A stretch of 64,000 bases of DNA from Pseudomonas sp. SG20056. Lineage in GTDB: Bacteria; Pseudomonadota; Gammaproteobacteria; Pseudomonadales; Pseudomonadaceae. Of the stretch, positions 34,136 through 43,533 are shown piece by piece. Position 1 is the stretch's first letter; every line of letters begins with the position of its first letter. Where the stretch lies: positions 2,914,001 through 2,978,000 of the forward strand of contig NZ_CP134499.1 in assembly GCF_031764535.1 (NCBI RefSeq), written 5' to 3'. Below the pieces are notes generated by a model. That model saw only the letters and a program-made list of their open reading frames with translations. It had not been told where the DNA came from and ran no database searches. Both the position numbers and the translations under genes were made by a program.

Positions 34136-37100
34136 TCAATCGGGCAACCATGAGGCTCTCCAAGCCTCAATATTTGCCCCATCCAGCATCCAGCCACCCT
34201 GCACCTGACGGCGCAGCTCATCGCCCATCCTGGCACTCGCCTCCAGATCACTGATGTGCATACGAATGGCGTCGACCCAATCCTTGAAACGGTTTTTCAC
34301 CCGAGTTACCGGCAGTGCGCCCTGGTAGCACACCAGGTCACTGCAAACCACCGGGAAACCACACGCGCCGTACTCAAGAAGACGCAGGTTGCTTTTACAT
34401 TCATTGAACAGGTTCTGCTCGACTGGCGCCAAAGCCAGATCCAGATCCAGCCGGGCCAATGCGGCTGGGTACAGATCAATTGCAACGCCGGCATGCAACT
34501 CATGTACATAAGGGCGAATTCGGTCCGGGCACATCCCCATAAACACCCACTCGACCTCACCTGCCAGCTCTTTGACCACGTCAGTGATCAGCTCAAGATC
34601 ACCGGTATGACTGATACCACCCGCCCAACCAACGCGCGGTTTCCTGCCGCGTTGTCGCTTGGATGAAAGGCCGCTCCACCAATCCACCGGCAAGCGGTTC
34701 TCAATCACCCGAATGTCCCCATGCAAGCCGGCAAAGGCCTCAGCCAACGGCGCAGTGGATACCGTGAAGCGATCGACAAAGCTCAGCCCCTTGCGCAGCG
34801 ACTTAAGTATGTCTTTTGGCATCTGCGGACGATGCACGCTTTTGAGTGGCAGGTTGGGCAGGTAATCGTCCAACTCATAAATGGTGAAAGCGCGCGAGAA
34901 CTTCTTGATCCGCCGCATCGCATCCAGCCGCTCATCACCTATTTGTCGTTGCAGCACAATCACGTCAGGATCAAGACGCTCCAGATCCGGCACCTGCAAC
35001 AACCCAATAGACATCATGCCATCGACCATTCCGTGCTCTTTAAGCGCCGAGAACGGTTTGATCACACGGTAGTTACCGCAGCCAAAGGGATCCGCCGGAT
35101 GCGCCAGTACCACTGGCAGCGGGCGCCAGCTCAGTGGACGCCAGGTCAAACCGGCGTCAGCTTCTAAATCAAAACCGCGCCCGCTGAGCGCCAGATTACG
35201 GTTGTAAGCAGGATCACGTGCAATATCGGGCAGGTGACGTTCGTAGAGAGCATCCTGCCCAGCCACGTCAGGCTCTCGGTATACATGGTCATGCATTAAC
35301 ACCGCATGAGCAGCCCATACGGTCAGGTAACCCGCTGAACGCACCCGAAGGCAGAAATCGACATCACGGTAGGCACTCAGCGTTGTATCCAACCCGCCCA
35401 CTTGATGATAGATGTCAGCGCGGACCATCAGGCAGGCATCGCTGACGGCGCTGTAGTTCTGATCGACCTGCAGACGCTGCAGGTAACCCGCGCTGTCCAT
35501 TGCCTCACCGGCAAAAATACGGCCTGCAGGACCGCGCAGCCCGAGCAGCAAGCCAGCTTGATCAATACGCCCATCACCGCTCAGCAGTTTGCCGCCGACG
35601 ACACCAACTTCAGGACGCTGCGCATGATTGAGCAACTCGCCCAGCCAGCCGTCGCTCACCACAACCGCCTCACCAGACAACAACAGCAAGTACTCTCCTT
35701 GAGCTGCCAGGGCTGCCTGATGCTGGGCCTGGGCAATATCCGCAGCTGCAACAACCCGTAGCCGGGCGTCTGCCAGATCAGCAATACCCTGCAGCCACAC
35801 CTGAGTATCCGCATCCATCGCTTGATGGGCGCCGAACAGTATCTCGTAATGCCCGTAGCGGGTTTTCTCGAGCACACTGTCCAGGCAACGCTGTAGACAG
35901 ACAAGGGACGTGTCGACCGCAATAATGATCGACACCAGCGGTGTATTCGAATGGCCGTAATCAATGCGATAACGCGCAGGCAACCCCGGAACAACCCGAG
36001 CCTGATAGCCACGCTGAGCCAGATGACGCTCAATAACGCGCCGCTCATCCGGGTTGTCCTGCAGCGCAGGTGCATCCGTGATCAGCAGTGGTTCATCGAC
36101 ATGCCCGAGACCAACCAACCCTTCCTGCTCGATGAGCCGGGTCAACAGCTCGAACTCAAATGCCTCAGGGAACTCGGCGTCGAAGCCACCGGCAGCGAGG
36201 AACATATCTCGGCGATACAGCCAATGACGCGCCATGACCAGCGGGAAGCTGAGCAGCAGATCGAGGTTGAACCCTGGCAGAAAGGCGCCACCCAGGCTGC
36301 CATCAGGCAAGCGCTGCAATTGGTCACCATAAATCGCACGGCACTCCGGGTTTGCCGCCAGCTCGAGCCCGGCGACCATCAGGCCACTGGGAGTGAACTC
36401 ATCGCCGGCGTGGGCCAACATGAACCAGGCAAAATCACTCTCATTCACTACGCGGTTAATCTGGGATGCCTGGGTTTCATCGCTCAGTCGAACGAAATGC
36501 AACTTATCCGCCGCAGAAGTCACCGGCGCCTCAAGGCTGCTGGTGAGCACCACAATTTTCAGGGTGGCATACAGGCAGCGCTCGCCGATCAGGCTCTTTA
36601 GGGTTTGCATCAAGGGCGGCGATTGCCCTTCCAGATCAAGCACGATGATGCCGATTAACGGGCCGCCATTTTTATCCTGAAGGTATTCATTAATCAGGCG
36701 ATTTTCCGTCTCGGTCGGAATACGCTCCGCCAGCCAACGCTGCAGAGTAGGTATTTTGGGGCGTACTTCCACCGATACACCCAGACGCTGCAGCATATCC
36801 CCACGTTCATGCGTCAATACCTCACTGCCAGAACCGGGATAACGCTGATATAGCAGTTGATAAAGCGCCGGGAAGTTCTTCCGCTCCCGGCCCAGCATGT
36901 GATCGTCACTAGTACTCTGCTCACGCGTATGTACTTCACTGGTCACAACCGGCACATGAACAAAGGGGTAACGCGTGGCCAGACGCAGGAGCATGTCCCA
37001 GTCCTCGAACGCGGCGAGGCTGGTGTCGAACTCGCCTACGGTCGCCAGCATCTGCCGTGGGTGCGCCCAGGTATTGACCGGAATGTAGTTCTGCACGAAC

Positions 37101-39199
37101 AAGCGGTCGCGATCGAATACCTCATGCTTGAACGGCTGGCCACGAGCCAATTCGAGGCGCTGCCCGTCTTCCAGCTTTTCGTTGACGTACTCAACGCCGG
37201 TATAAATGACACTGCCCGGATGCTGCTCGAAGGCCTCGGCCAGCACCGCGAGGTGATTGGGCAAGTAGATGTCGTCGTCGTCGAGGTAGACGATGTAGCG
37301 CCCACGCGCCAGCGCCAGCCCCGCGTTGCGCGCCGCTGAGAGGCCCTGGTTGCGCCCCTGGCGGATGTAGGTGATGGGGAAGTCATAAGCGGCAAGCAGG
37401 TGCTCGACCGGCTCGCCGTTGTCATTGATCAGGATGACTTCAAAATCGCGCAGGGTCTGACAGCCCACACTGTCCAGGGCGTCCTTGAGCAGATCCGGGC
37501 GGTTGTAGGTGGTGAGGATGATCGAGAACAGAGAACTCTCGCCCAAGGCCGCGAGCGCCTCAAGTCGCTCACAGAGATTGCGTACGCGCATCCCCAAAGG
37601 TGAGTCCACTTCGCTCGGATACAGGGCGAGCCGGCGGCGAAGGTGTGCAGCGACATCGAGCTCTCGGCCGCGTAACTTGCCCTCGGCGTTGCGCTCGAAC
37701 AGCCCCTCAACCAGGCGAATATGATCGGCCAGCGGCGCACTCGACGCGTAGAACTCGGTAGAGAGTTGCGCAGCGTGTGCCCTGTAGGTGACGCCGGGCT
37801 CACTCAGGAAAACGAAGTATGGGTGTTTCTCCGCCACCTGCAGCATGGAAAGCCAGTCGCCGGCCCCATTGAGCTGGGGATCTCGACGCCAGACTTGTAG
37901 CAATGGCTCGCGCTGGATCAGCGTTGCAGAGGGCGGAATATAGTTGTCATGGATCAACAGCTCAGCGACTTCGTTGCGACCACCATCGTAGTCTTCGCAA
38001 TGGTAACCGGGGTGTCTTGGCGCAGCGAGAGTCTGCCCCTGCTCATTTACCCAACGGATTGAGGTATATCCCACGACCGCTTCGGGCTTGCGCAACAGAC
38101 GAGGCAACAGACGAGATAAGTAACCTGGGTTGTAATAGTCATCGGCCATTAGAAGCGACAGATAACGCCCCTGAGCGATTTGAATGCCGTTGAGTACATT
38201 GTAGCTGGGCCCCACATTGCGCGAGTTGCGCAGATAGCGCACACAAGACTCTTTGGCGAACGAAGCGACGACTTCGGGTGTGCCGTCCGTTGAAGCGTTA
38301 TCGAGAACCAGAATCTCGATATCGTCATAGCCCTGATCCAGTACGGACGAGATGGTCTGTTTCAAGAAACGTCCGTAGTTGTAAGCCGGGATTATGACGC
38401 TAAGTAACGGTCCACTCCCACGAACTGCAGCCGCATCTCCCGCAATTGCAGCAGTAAGCGCCGCAATCCAGCATTCCGTGGAATAGGGGTAACTGCTCTT
38501 GTCGGTACAGAAAGCCGCTATGACCGTAGCGGCAGACGTGACACGCTCATTGCAGCGCGCGGTTAGGTCAGCTTCACCAACGCAGTCGCGAGCGTCGATG
38601 TAGCTACCAGGCGGCAACCATGCGGGAACGCTCCACTCCCCCACATGGACAGGCACATCACCGCTTTCCAGACACTCACGCCATTGTGGCGAAAGCAGGC
38701 CCGGCAACTCAGGGGTGTCAGCGCAAATTTTCCACTGCGGAGCGCTCGCTGGCGTCGCAGGCAGATTCAGTGGTGGGTTGAGGCATACGAGTCGACCGTC
38801 AGTGAAGGGTTCACCAAGCGGTAGGAAGATGCGGGCGAACGACGCTTCCTGTTCAGCGGAGAAGCGTGACTGTTGGCCACGCAGCAAGAGGTAGCGACGC
38901 ACCTGCACGTACGAGGTGGCCAGTGATGCACCGTCACGGGAATCTGACACCAGCAGGAGGGCGTCATAGATAACCTCTTGCCCGGTCACCACCCGCTCGA
39001 AGATCAGGCCGTGGGCATCACCATAGACTTTGAGCTGCTGCAACGGCAGCTCACGTAGCAGAGCCTCCCAAGATGCGTCGCCGACGACGAACAAGTGCTC
39101 GGGATTATCACAGGCAACACCTGCGATACCCACTCGCCATGGCTTACCGAGGCAACGCCCGCCGACCATCACATCACTCTGCATCATGTCCCCTGTCAT
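34136..39199 (-). CDS. Multidomain glycosyltransferase, FgtA-like flagellin glycosyltransferase
   Basis: About 1690 residues. In order: an unassigned N-terminal region (~1-260); GT2 domain A (~265-500, VIIPAYNYGRFLKQTISS, and MADDYYNPGYL); GT2 domain B (~560-760, IILTTYNRPDLLKDAL, DDDDIYLPNHLAVL); two more GT2-like units (~860-1080 and ~1095-1310), the first degenerate; and a GT-B-like C-terminal part (~1330-1680, RVGWAGGISHTGDLELI, NLRLLEYGACGFPVV). Adjacent position to fliC matches FgtA/Fgt1-type enzymes that glycosylate flagellin in Pseudomonas. ATG 39199 is used; 39187 and 39184 are alternatives, but the TTG at 39217 would fall at or before the transcript start. Confidence 0.85.
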   Translation of the reverse strand: MTGDMMQSDVMVGGRCLGKPWRVGIAGVACDNPEHLFVVGDASWEALLRELPLQQLKVYGDAHGLIFERVVTGQEVIYDALLLVSDSRDGASLATSYVQVRRYLLLRGQQSRFSAEQEASFARIFLPLGEPFTDGRLVCLNPPLNLPATPASAPQWKICADTPELPGLLSPQWRECLESGDVPVHVGEWSVPAWLPPGSYIDARDCVGEADLTARCNERVTSAATVIAAFCTDKSSYPYSTECWIAALTAAIAGDAAAVRGSGPLLSVIIPAYNYGRFLKQTISSVLDQGYDDIEILVLDNASTDGTPEVVASFAKESCVRYLRNSRNVGPSYNVLNGIQIAQGRYLSLLMADDYYNPGYLSRLLPRLLRKPEAVVGYTSIRWVNEQGQTLAAPRHPGYHCEDYDGGRNEVAELLIHDNYIPPSATLIQREPLLQVWRRDPQLNGAGDWLSMLQVAEKHPYFVFLSEPGVTYRAHAAQLSTEFYASSAPLADHIRLVEGLFERNAEGKLRGRELDVAAHLRRRLALYPSEVDSPLGMRVRNLCERLEALAALGESSLFSIILTTYNRPDLLKDALDSVGCQTLRDFEVILINDNGEPVEHLLAAYDFPITYIRQGRNQGLSAARNAGLALARGRYIVYLDDDDIYLPNHLAVLAEAFEQHPGSVIYTGVEYVNEKLEDGQRLELARGQPFKHEVFDRDRLFVQNYIPVNTWAHPRQMLATVGEFDTSLAAFEDWDMLLRLATRYPFVHVPVVTSEVHTREQSTSDDHMLGRERKNFPALYQLLYQRYPGSGSEVLTHERGDMLQRLGVSVEVRPKIPTLQRWLAERIPTETENRLINEYLQDKNGGPLIGIIVLDLEGQSPPLMQTLKSLIGERCLYATLKIVVLTSSLEAPVTSAADKLHFVRLSDETQASQINRVVNESDFAWFMLAHAGDEFTPSGLMVAGLELAANPECRAIYGDQLQRLPDGSLGGAFLPGFNLDLLLSFPLVMARHWLYRRDMFLAAGGFDAEFPEAFEFELLTRLIEQEGLVGLGHVDEPLLITDAPALQDNPDERRVIERHLAQRGYQARVVPGLPARYRIDYGHSNTPLVSIIIAVDTSLVCLQRCLDSVLEKTRYGHYEILFGAHQAMDADTQVWLQGIADLADARLRVVAAADIAQAQHQAALAAQGEYLLLLSGEAVVVSDGWLGELLNHAQRPEVGVVGGKLLSGDGRIDQAGLLLGLRGPAGRIFAGEAMDSAGYLQRLQVDQNYSAVSDACLMVRADIYHQVGGLDTTLSAYRDVDFCLRVRSAGYLTVWAAHAVLMHDHVYREPDVAGQDALYERHLPDIARDPAYNRNLALSGRGFDLEADAGLTWRPLSWRPLPVVLAHPADPFGCGNYRVIKPFSALKEHGMVDGMMSIGLLQVPDLERLDPDVIVLQRQIGDERLDAMRRIKKFSRAFTIYELDDYLPNLPLKSVHRPQMPKDILKSLRKGLSFVDRFTVSTAPLAEAFAGLHGDIRVIENRLPVDWWSGLSSKRQRGRKPRVGWAGGISHTGDLELITDVVKELAGEVEWVFMGMCPDRIRPYVHELHAGVAIDLYPAALARLDLDLALAPVEQNLFNECKSNLRLLEYGACGFPVVCSDLVCYQGALPVTRVKNRFKDWVDAIRMHISDLEASARMGDELRRQVQGGWMLDGANIEAWRASWLPD

Positions 39200-39224
39200 T
39201 ATGTTGCGCCCTGGCAAGGTACAG

Positions 39225-39251
39225 ACATCGGCAGCTTTGCCGAGAGGTTGA
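39225..39251 (-). promoter_or_regulatory. Sigma-28 (FliA)-type promoter of the glycosyltransferase gene
   Basis: The minus strand reads TCAA, exactly 15 bases, then GCCGATGT, close to the FliA consensus. It starts 25-50 bases before the glycosyltransferase ATG at 39199. It suggests the glycosyltransferase is made together with flagellin. Confidence 0.65.
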
Positions 39252-39310
39252 ATCCTTGTCCGAAGCGTTCCCGGGCTTGCCGGGTAGATTATTCCTACTG
39301 GCCTTGAAGC

Positions 39311-40615
39311 TTACGAAAGTGCATGGAAAGTGAGCTGATCATGGAACAGGCAGCCATGCGCGACACCTGCCCTTTGCAGATGCTGCTCGGCATAATCACG
39401 CCCCGCAAACGTGGCAATGAACACATAGACGCCATCACGCTGCAAAGCCTCCAGATGATCCGAACGCACCACCGGCACGCCACAGAAACGCTCTGCCTGC
39501 AGGTACTCGTCCACCACCACAATCAGCTCACTACCGGGGCGTAACTCCCGCAAGGCTCGACTCAAACGGACACCGTGCGTATTGGCCCCCCAGAAAGCAA
39601 AACGCAAGGGAGCTGAGTCATCGGGCAGCAACCGGCGTAACGCCTGCTCCATCAGATGGTTGTAGTGGCTACGCTCACGCGACTCGTAGAACGCACTGAT
39701 TTCGGCCCAAGGCGCCCAGCGCTCGCGTGCGAGTTCTATTTGCCTGGCAGCTGCACTGCGAATTGTCTGTTTGACCTCTTCGATTTCCGGCACCTCGGGG
39801 TTCCAATCGATCTCGGCAAAGGTGTCCCGAGTATGGATCTTCACGAAACGATCCAGCCAGGCGAAGCGGTCACTGATGTTGTGTGCCACGACGATGGTCG
39901 GTACCCCCATGGCGATACAAGGCGCTGCGCAATGCAGGCGGCTGGTCACCACCAGCACTCCTTCGTCGGCATAGCGACGACACAAGCTGCGGGCCAGAGC
40001 ATCGAGGCGGTCAGCCTCCTCCTGATCTGAGGGAATACGTTCGTAGGGAAGGATATGGGTGACCCGCTCCACCTTGTCCGCCAGTTCCGCAGGCAGGTAT
40101 TCCAGCAACTCATCGGGCACGTCAACGAGGAACACCTTGCCATCCACCGGTGCGCGTTCACGGCGGGGGAAGGTAATGGTCAGACAGCCCGAGGTGAAAG
40201 CGGCAATGCCGCGCTCGCGGAACATCTGCATAACCCGCTCGTCGCGCGTACCGATCGGCTCGTGGCGGCGAAAATGCTCAAGGTCAGCGGGGTCGTCCAC
40301 GTCGCTGGACAGGCCAAAGCTGAAATAGACGGGAATGATGTAGGGCGAAAGCGGCAACGGGCTCTGCGCGTTACCGAGTGTGAAGTAGCCGCACATCGGC
40401 ATCAGGATATAACCATGGCGACCATCGTATCGGTGGAAGTCATAGCGATTCAGACGCACGATCTGCTCGGACGGGATGCCCATGGTCGCATACAGATGCT
40501 CGACAGCATGGGTCTGGATGTCGTCTCCCAGGTTGCTCCGACTACCACTGGTCAGATGGCCGAAAGTCATGACATTGGTAATCAGGCCGTACTTCATGGC
40601 CGTAGGCGTGAACAT
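39311..40615 (-). CDS. Polysaccharide pyruvyl transferase family protein with C-terminal Rossmann-like module
   Basis: 434 residues from ATG 40615 (GAGG at good spacing). The first ~330 residues match the pyruvyl transferase family: TFGHLTSGSRSNLGDDIQTHAVE at the start, EPIGTRDERVMQMFRERG, and VVTSRLHCAAPCIAMGVPTIVV. Such enzymes add pyruvate from phosphoenolpyruvate to sugars, or act as diverged glycosyltransferases. The last ~100 residues (FAFWGANTHGVRLSRAL, VVVDEYLQAERFCGVPVV) form an extra nucleotide-binding-like module that resembles the N-terminal domains of the two tandem FkbM proteins here. It is the last gene of the long operon, 11 bases after the third FkbM gene. Confidence 0.75.
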   Translation of the reverse strand: MFTPTAMKYGLITNVMTFGHLTSGSRSNLGDDIQTHAVEHLYATMGIPSEQIVRLNRYDFHRYDGRHGYILMPMCGYFTLGNAQSPLPLSPYIIPVYFSFGLSSDVDDPADLEHFRRHEPIGTRDERVMQMFRERGIAAFTSGCLTITFPRRERAPVDGKVFLVDVPDELLEYLPAELADKVERVTHILPYERIPSDQEEADRLDALARSLCRRYADEGVLVVTSRLHCAAPCIAMGVPTIVVAHNISDRFAWLDRFVKIHTRDTFAEIDWNPEVPEIEEVKQTIRSAAARQIELARERWAPWAEISAFYESRERSHYNHLMEQALRRLLPDDSAPLRFAFWGANTHGVRLSRALRELRPGSELIVVVDEYLQAERFCGVPVVRSDHLEALQRDGVYVFIATFAGRDYAEQHLQRAGVAHGCLFHDQLTFHALS

Positions 40616-40626
40616 GGATCGAACCT

Positions 40627-41586
40627 CTATCGGACAGGGCGCTGCCATTGGGCAATCGTCTCCGCGTGCTTTTGCGGATGCATGAAGATGTAGTTGGTCT
40701 GAACGGTTTCCTCGGTGACCTGAGTGCAGACCTCGAGCCCGCCTCCCTCGACGAAGACCCACGCGCGGTAACCATAGCGCTCCAGCAGGGCAAACACGTC
40801 ATTGGGATGGTAGCCGAACGCCCGTGACCACTTACGCAATAACTCCATCAGGATGATCGGCGTAGCCTCCAGGATCCTCTCACCGCCCTGCACCACCATC
40901 AGCTCAGCCCCCTCCACATCGATCTTCAACAGCGCGGGAACGATGTTGCGGCTGACACAGAACGCATCAAGGGTCGTGGTTCGACAGACGACGTTCTGTA
41001 TCGAAGCATGTCCCCGGGTTTGTCCGGCCAACTTCAGTGAAGTAGCACCGGATACATCAGGGGCAAAAAGGAAGTTCAGCTCGTCCTCCTGATTGAACAG
41101 CCCCATGCGAAGAATCTCGATATTCTCCAAGCGGTTGAGACGGATATTTCTCTCGAACATTTCAACGGTAGACGGGATCGGCTCGAAAGCGTAAATGCGC
41201 GAGTTAGGGCAGTGCCGGCCCAGCACCAGAGAGTACCAGCCCAGATTGGCGCCGATGTCGAGGAAGACCTCACCGTCACGCAGTACCGACTTGAGAAAAG
41301 CGGTTTCATCGCGTTCGTACTGTCCAAAATCCAGCAGCGTGTAGGGTGTGGCATGCAGATCCACGGCATCCACCAGCATGGCGATGCCATGGGCGGCTGA
41401 GCTGACCGAGACCCCATCAGCGGTGATGCGGATTTCCGCCACATCGGTGCCAGTGAGGAACTCGGGATAATCGAAAAGCCCTGCGTGCTCTTGGTTGATC
41501 CGCTCGCCGTATTGAAATTTGTCGATCTCACCTGCCTTAAAAGCTTCCCGGGCCCGGACAAGGCGGTTGTGTTGAGTCTTTTCCAT
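40627..41586 (-). CDS. FkbM family methyltransferase (third of the island)
   Basis: 319 residues. The SAM site is EVFLDIGANLGWYSLVLGRHCP with YAFEPIPSTVEMFERNI. The FkbM hallmark LLKIDVEGAELMVVQGG follows, and NYIFMHP closes the fold. FkbM enzymes are mostly O-methyltransferases of small molecules and sugars. Unlike the two tandem FkbM genes further upstream, it lacks an N-terminal Rossmann module; its first ~90 residues are unassigned. ATG 41586 follows the epimerase stop by 14 bases. Confidence 0.85.
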   Translation of the reverse strand: MEKTQHNRLVRAREAFKAGEIDKFQYGERINQEHAGLFDYPEFLTGTDVAEIRITADGVSVSSAAHGIAMLVDAVDLHATPYTLLDFGQYERDETAFLKSVLRDGEVFLDIGANLGWYSLVLGRHCPNSRIYAFEPIPSTVEMFERNIRLNRLENIEILRMGLFNQEDELNFLFAPDVSGATSLKLAGQTRGHASIQNVVCRTTTLDAFCVSRNIVPALLKIDVEGAELMVVQGGERILEATPIILMELLRKWSRAFGYHPNDVFALLERYGYRAWVFVEGGGLEVCTQVTEETVQTNYIFMHPQKHAETIAQWQRPVR

Positions 41587-41600
41587 ATCGGGGTTCCCAT

Positions 41601-42662
41601 TCAGGACTGAAGGAAGTAACGCAGGGTTCGGGCAAACCCCACTTCGGGCAAGATGCTTGGCCGCCAGCCCAAGCGCTCCATCTTGGCGAGGTTGAAATGG
41701 CCGCCAACTCGAAACAGTGCCTGCCGCTCCAAGCTCGCCGGCGGGTGTTTCACCTGCAGGCCGGGGGTCGGCGAAAGCCCTGCGATCAACCTGGCCAGTT
41801 CGAGGATGGTGGTTTCCTGATCCAGCCCGACGTTGTAGGCGTTGCCGCCCTCGCCGCGCAGCAACAGGATCAGGAAAGCGGCGGTGGCATCGGCAACATA
41901 GCAGAACGGACGACTACCGGAACCGTCGCTATTAAGCACGATGTCACGCCCTGCCAATGCATCGGCAACGAAATCGGCGAAGGATCGCCCATCATCAAGG
42001 GCAATACCCGGACCATAGGTGTGAGAGATACGCGCCATGACGGCGGCCACACCATGCTGGCGGTGATAATCGGCACACAAGGTTTCTGCCACCCGCTTCC
42101 CTTCACCGTAGCAGGCGGAAATATCCAGCGGATCCAGCGCACCGAAATCGGTCTCGCTGATAGGCCTGTCGCTCTCACCATGGCCGTAGACCGCACCACT
42201 GCTCATCAACAACAAACGCGCCGAATGCTGCCTGGCCAGTTCCAGCAGGTTGAGCGCACCCAGCACGTTAGAGCGAGTGGTGCCGATGGGGTCGCTCAGA
42301 TACTGCTTGGGGCTGCCGGCACCTGCCGCGTGGACGATGAAATCCACCCGTTCCAGGACAGGAAGAGGATCACAGACATCCTGAATGATTGGGCGGAACC
42401 AGCTCTGAGCGATCAGATGGGGGAAACGCTTGCGCAGTTTCTCCGGGTGCCGCGCCAAGGCATGGATGACGACGGGCTGCTCCGGCCAACGCTCACTAAG
42501 AGATGCGAAGAACTCCACAAGGTAGGCGGCCAAGAAACTGGTGGCTCCGGCGATCAGCACATGACAACCGGCAAAACGCCGCCAATCCTCGTCACGGGAA
42601 AAAATCACTGCCAAGTCTTCGGCGATCACCGGATGACGGCGCGGGATATCCACTGGCTCCAT
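41601..42662 (-). CDS. NAD-dependent epimerase/dehydratase (possible reductase for the branched sugar)
   Basis: 353 residues of the extended SDR family. The nucleotide loop reads VLIAGATSFLAAYLVEFF, a departure from GxxGxxG. LLLMSSGAVYGHGE and ISACYGEGKRVAETLCADYH supply the Ser and Tyr-x3-Lys catalytic set. RPFCYVADATAAFLILL is the sugar-side part. It may reduce or epimerise an NDP-sugar; by analogy with yersiniose synthesis (YerF) it could reduce the branched ketone made by the thiamine enzyme, which is inference. Start and the methyltransferase stop are one base apart. Confidence 0.8.
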   Translation of the reverse strand: MEPVDIPRRHPVIAEDLAVIFSRDEDWRRFAGCHVLIAGATSFLAAYLVEFFASLSERWPEQPVVIHALARHPEKLRKRFPHLIAQSWFRPIIQDVCDPLPVLERVDFIVHAAGAGSPKQYLSDPIGTTRSNVLGALNLLELARQHSARLLLMSSGAVYGHGESDRPISETDFGALDPLDISACYGEGKRVAETLCADYHRQHGVAAVMARISHTYGPGIALDDGRSFADFVADALAGRDIVLNSDGSGSRPFCYVADATAAFLILLLRGEGGNAYNVGLDQETTILELARLIAGLSPTPGLQVKHPPASLERQALFRVGGHFNLAKMERLGWRPSILPEVGFARTLRYFLQS

Positions 42663-42663
42663 A

Positions 42664-43533
42664 TCAGGCCCGCCTCGCCAGCACGCCCATCACCTCACCT
42701 CGGCTCCAGCCCACATCCACGGGCAGACGCAGGACATCGACCAGCACTAGCCCCTGGCGCTCCAGCAGACGATGCAGGGCCACCTCGCTGAAGAAGTTGA
42801 CGTGTTCGTGCCAATGGCGCTTGAGCGGCGCCAGCTCCAGGCTCCCTGGATGCTCACGTACCAGAGCCTCATGAGGCACTTCCAAGTACAGCAGCGTCTC
42901 AGAGCCCAGGGCCGGCAGCATGCTCCGAACCACTTCCAGGGGGTAGGACACGTGCTCCAATACCTGACTACAGGTCACGAGGTCGTATTGCTGCTGGCCA
43001 ATCTGCTCAAGATCGATGCGTTCGGCGCCAGGCACCAGCTCAACGCCGGAAATATCGTGAATGTGCAGCAAGCGATTACGCTTGCGAAACAGACTGTTGA
43101 TACCACTGTCGCCGCCCCAGTCCAACACCATAGGCGACTCGGGCAGATGTGGTGCCAGCCAGGCCTCCACGTCATCCAGATAGGCGGCGCGCTGGTGGTA
43201 GTGAGGTATCACGTTGACGTAACCCGGCTCGAAACGCATACGCTGGGCGTTATATTGCTCGTCGCGGTAATTGTGGTAGAGCGCCGCCATCTGCTCATCG
43301 GTAAAACGGAAGTCGAGGAACAGTGCCCCGCACTCCTGGCACTGCAACGAGTTGCACAGGGTATAGGCCATGCCCTGGCGCAAATCGCGCAATCCCCAGT
43401 CTGCGGTGATTTCCACCGGCTCATGGCCAAATACTCGCAGGGCGACGAAAGGCATCAACACTGCGGGAGAGCGTTGTAACCGCCCGCTACCACAGCAGAT
43501 GCAATGCCGAGCGATAAGGTCGCGATTCACCAT
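42664..43533 (-). CDS. Class I SAM-dependent methyltransferase with N-terminal zinc motif
   Basis: 289 residues. Two CxxC pairs (HCICCGSG, near 11-14, and LQCQECGALF, near 65) suggest a zinc-binding N-terminus like that of NDP-sugar C-methyltransferases (Methyltransf_13 type). The SAM domain follows (VLDWGGDSGINSLF, and LVTCSQVLEHVSYPLEVV). It is about 120 residues shorter than full sugar C-methyltransferases because their C-terminal domain is missing, so C-methylation cannot be assumed. The start overlaps the SDR stop by 7 bases. Confidence 0.8.
   Translation of the reverse strand: MVNRDLIARHCICCGSGRLQRSPAVLMPFVALRVFGHEPVEITADWGLRDLRQGMAYTLCNSLQCQECGALFLDFRFTDEQMAALYHNYRDEQYNAQRMRFEPGYVNVIPHYHQRAAYLDDVEAWLAPHLPESPMVLDWGGDSGINSLFRKRNRLLHIHDISGVELVPGAERIDLEQIGQQQYDLVTCSQVLEHVSYPLEVVRSMLPALGSETLLYLEVPHEALVREHPGSLELAPLKRHWHEHVNFFSEVALHRLLERQGLVLVDVLRLPVDVGWSRGEVMGVLARRA

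Noticed and set aside
41697..42791. 364-codon open frame on the plus strand opposite the epimerase gene
   Set aside because: Antisense shadow of a clear NAD-dependent epimerase. It has no recognisable domain and no promoter or ribosome site.
42664..43533. Full-length NDP-sugar C-3 methyltransferase
   Set aside because: The zinc-type N-terminus fits, but the C-terminal domain of about 120 residues is missing, so only a general methyltransferase is called.
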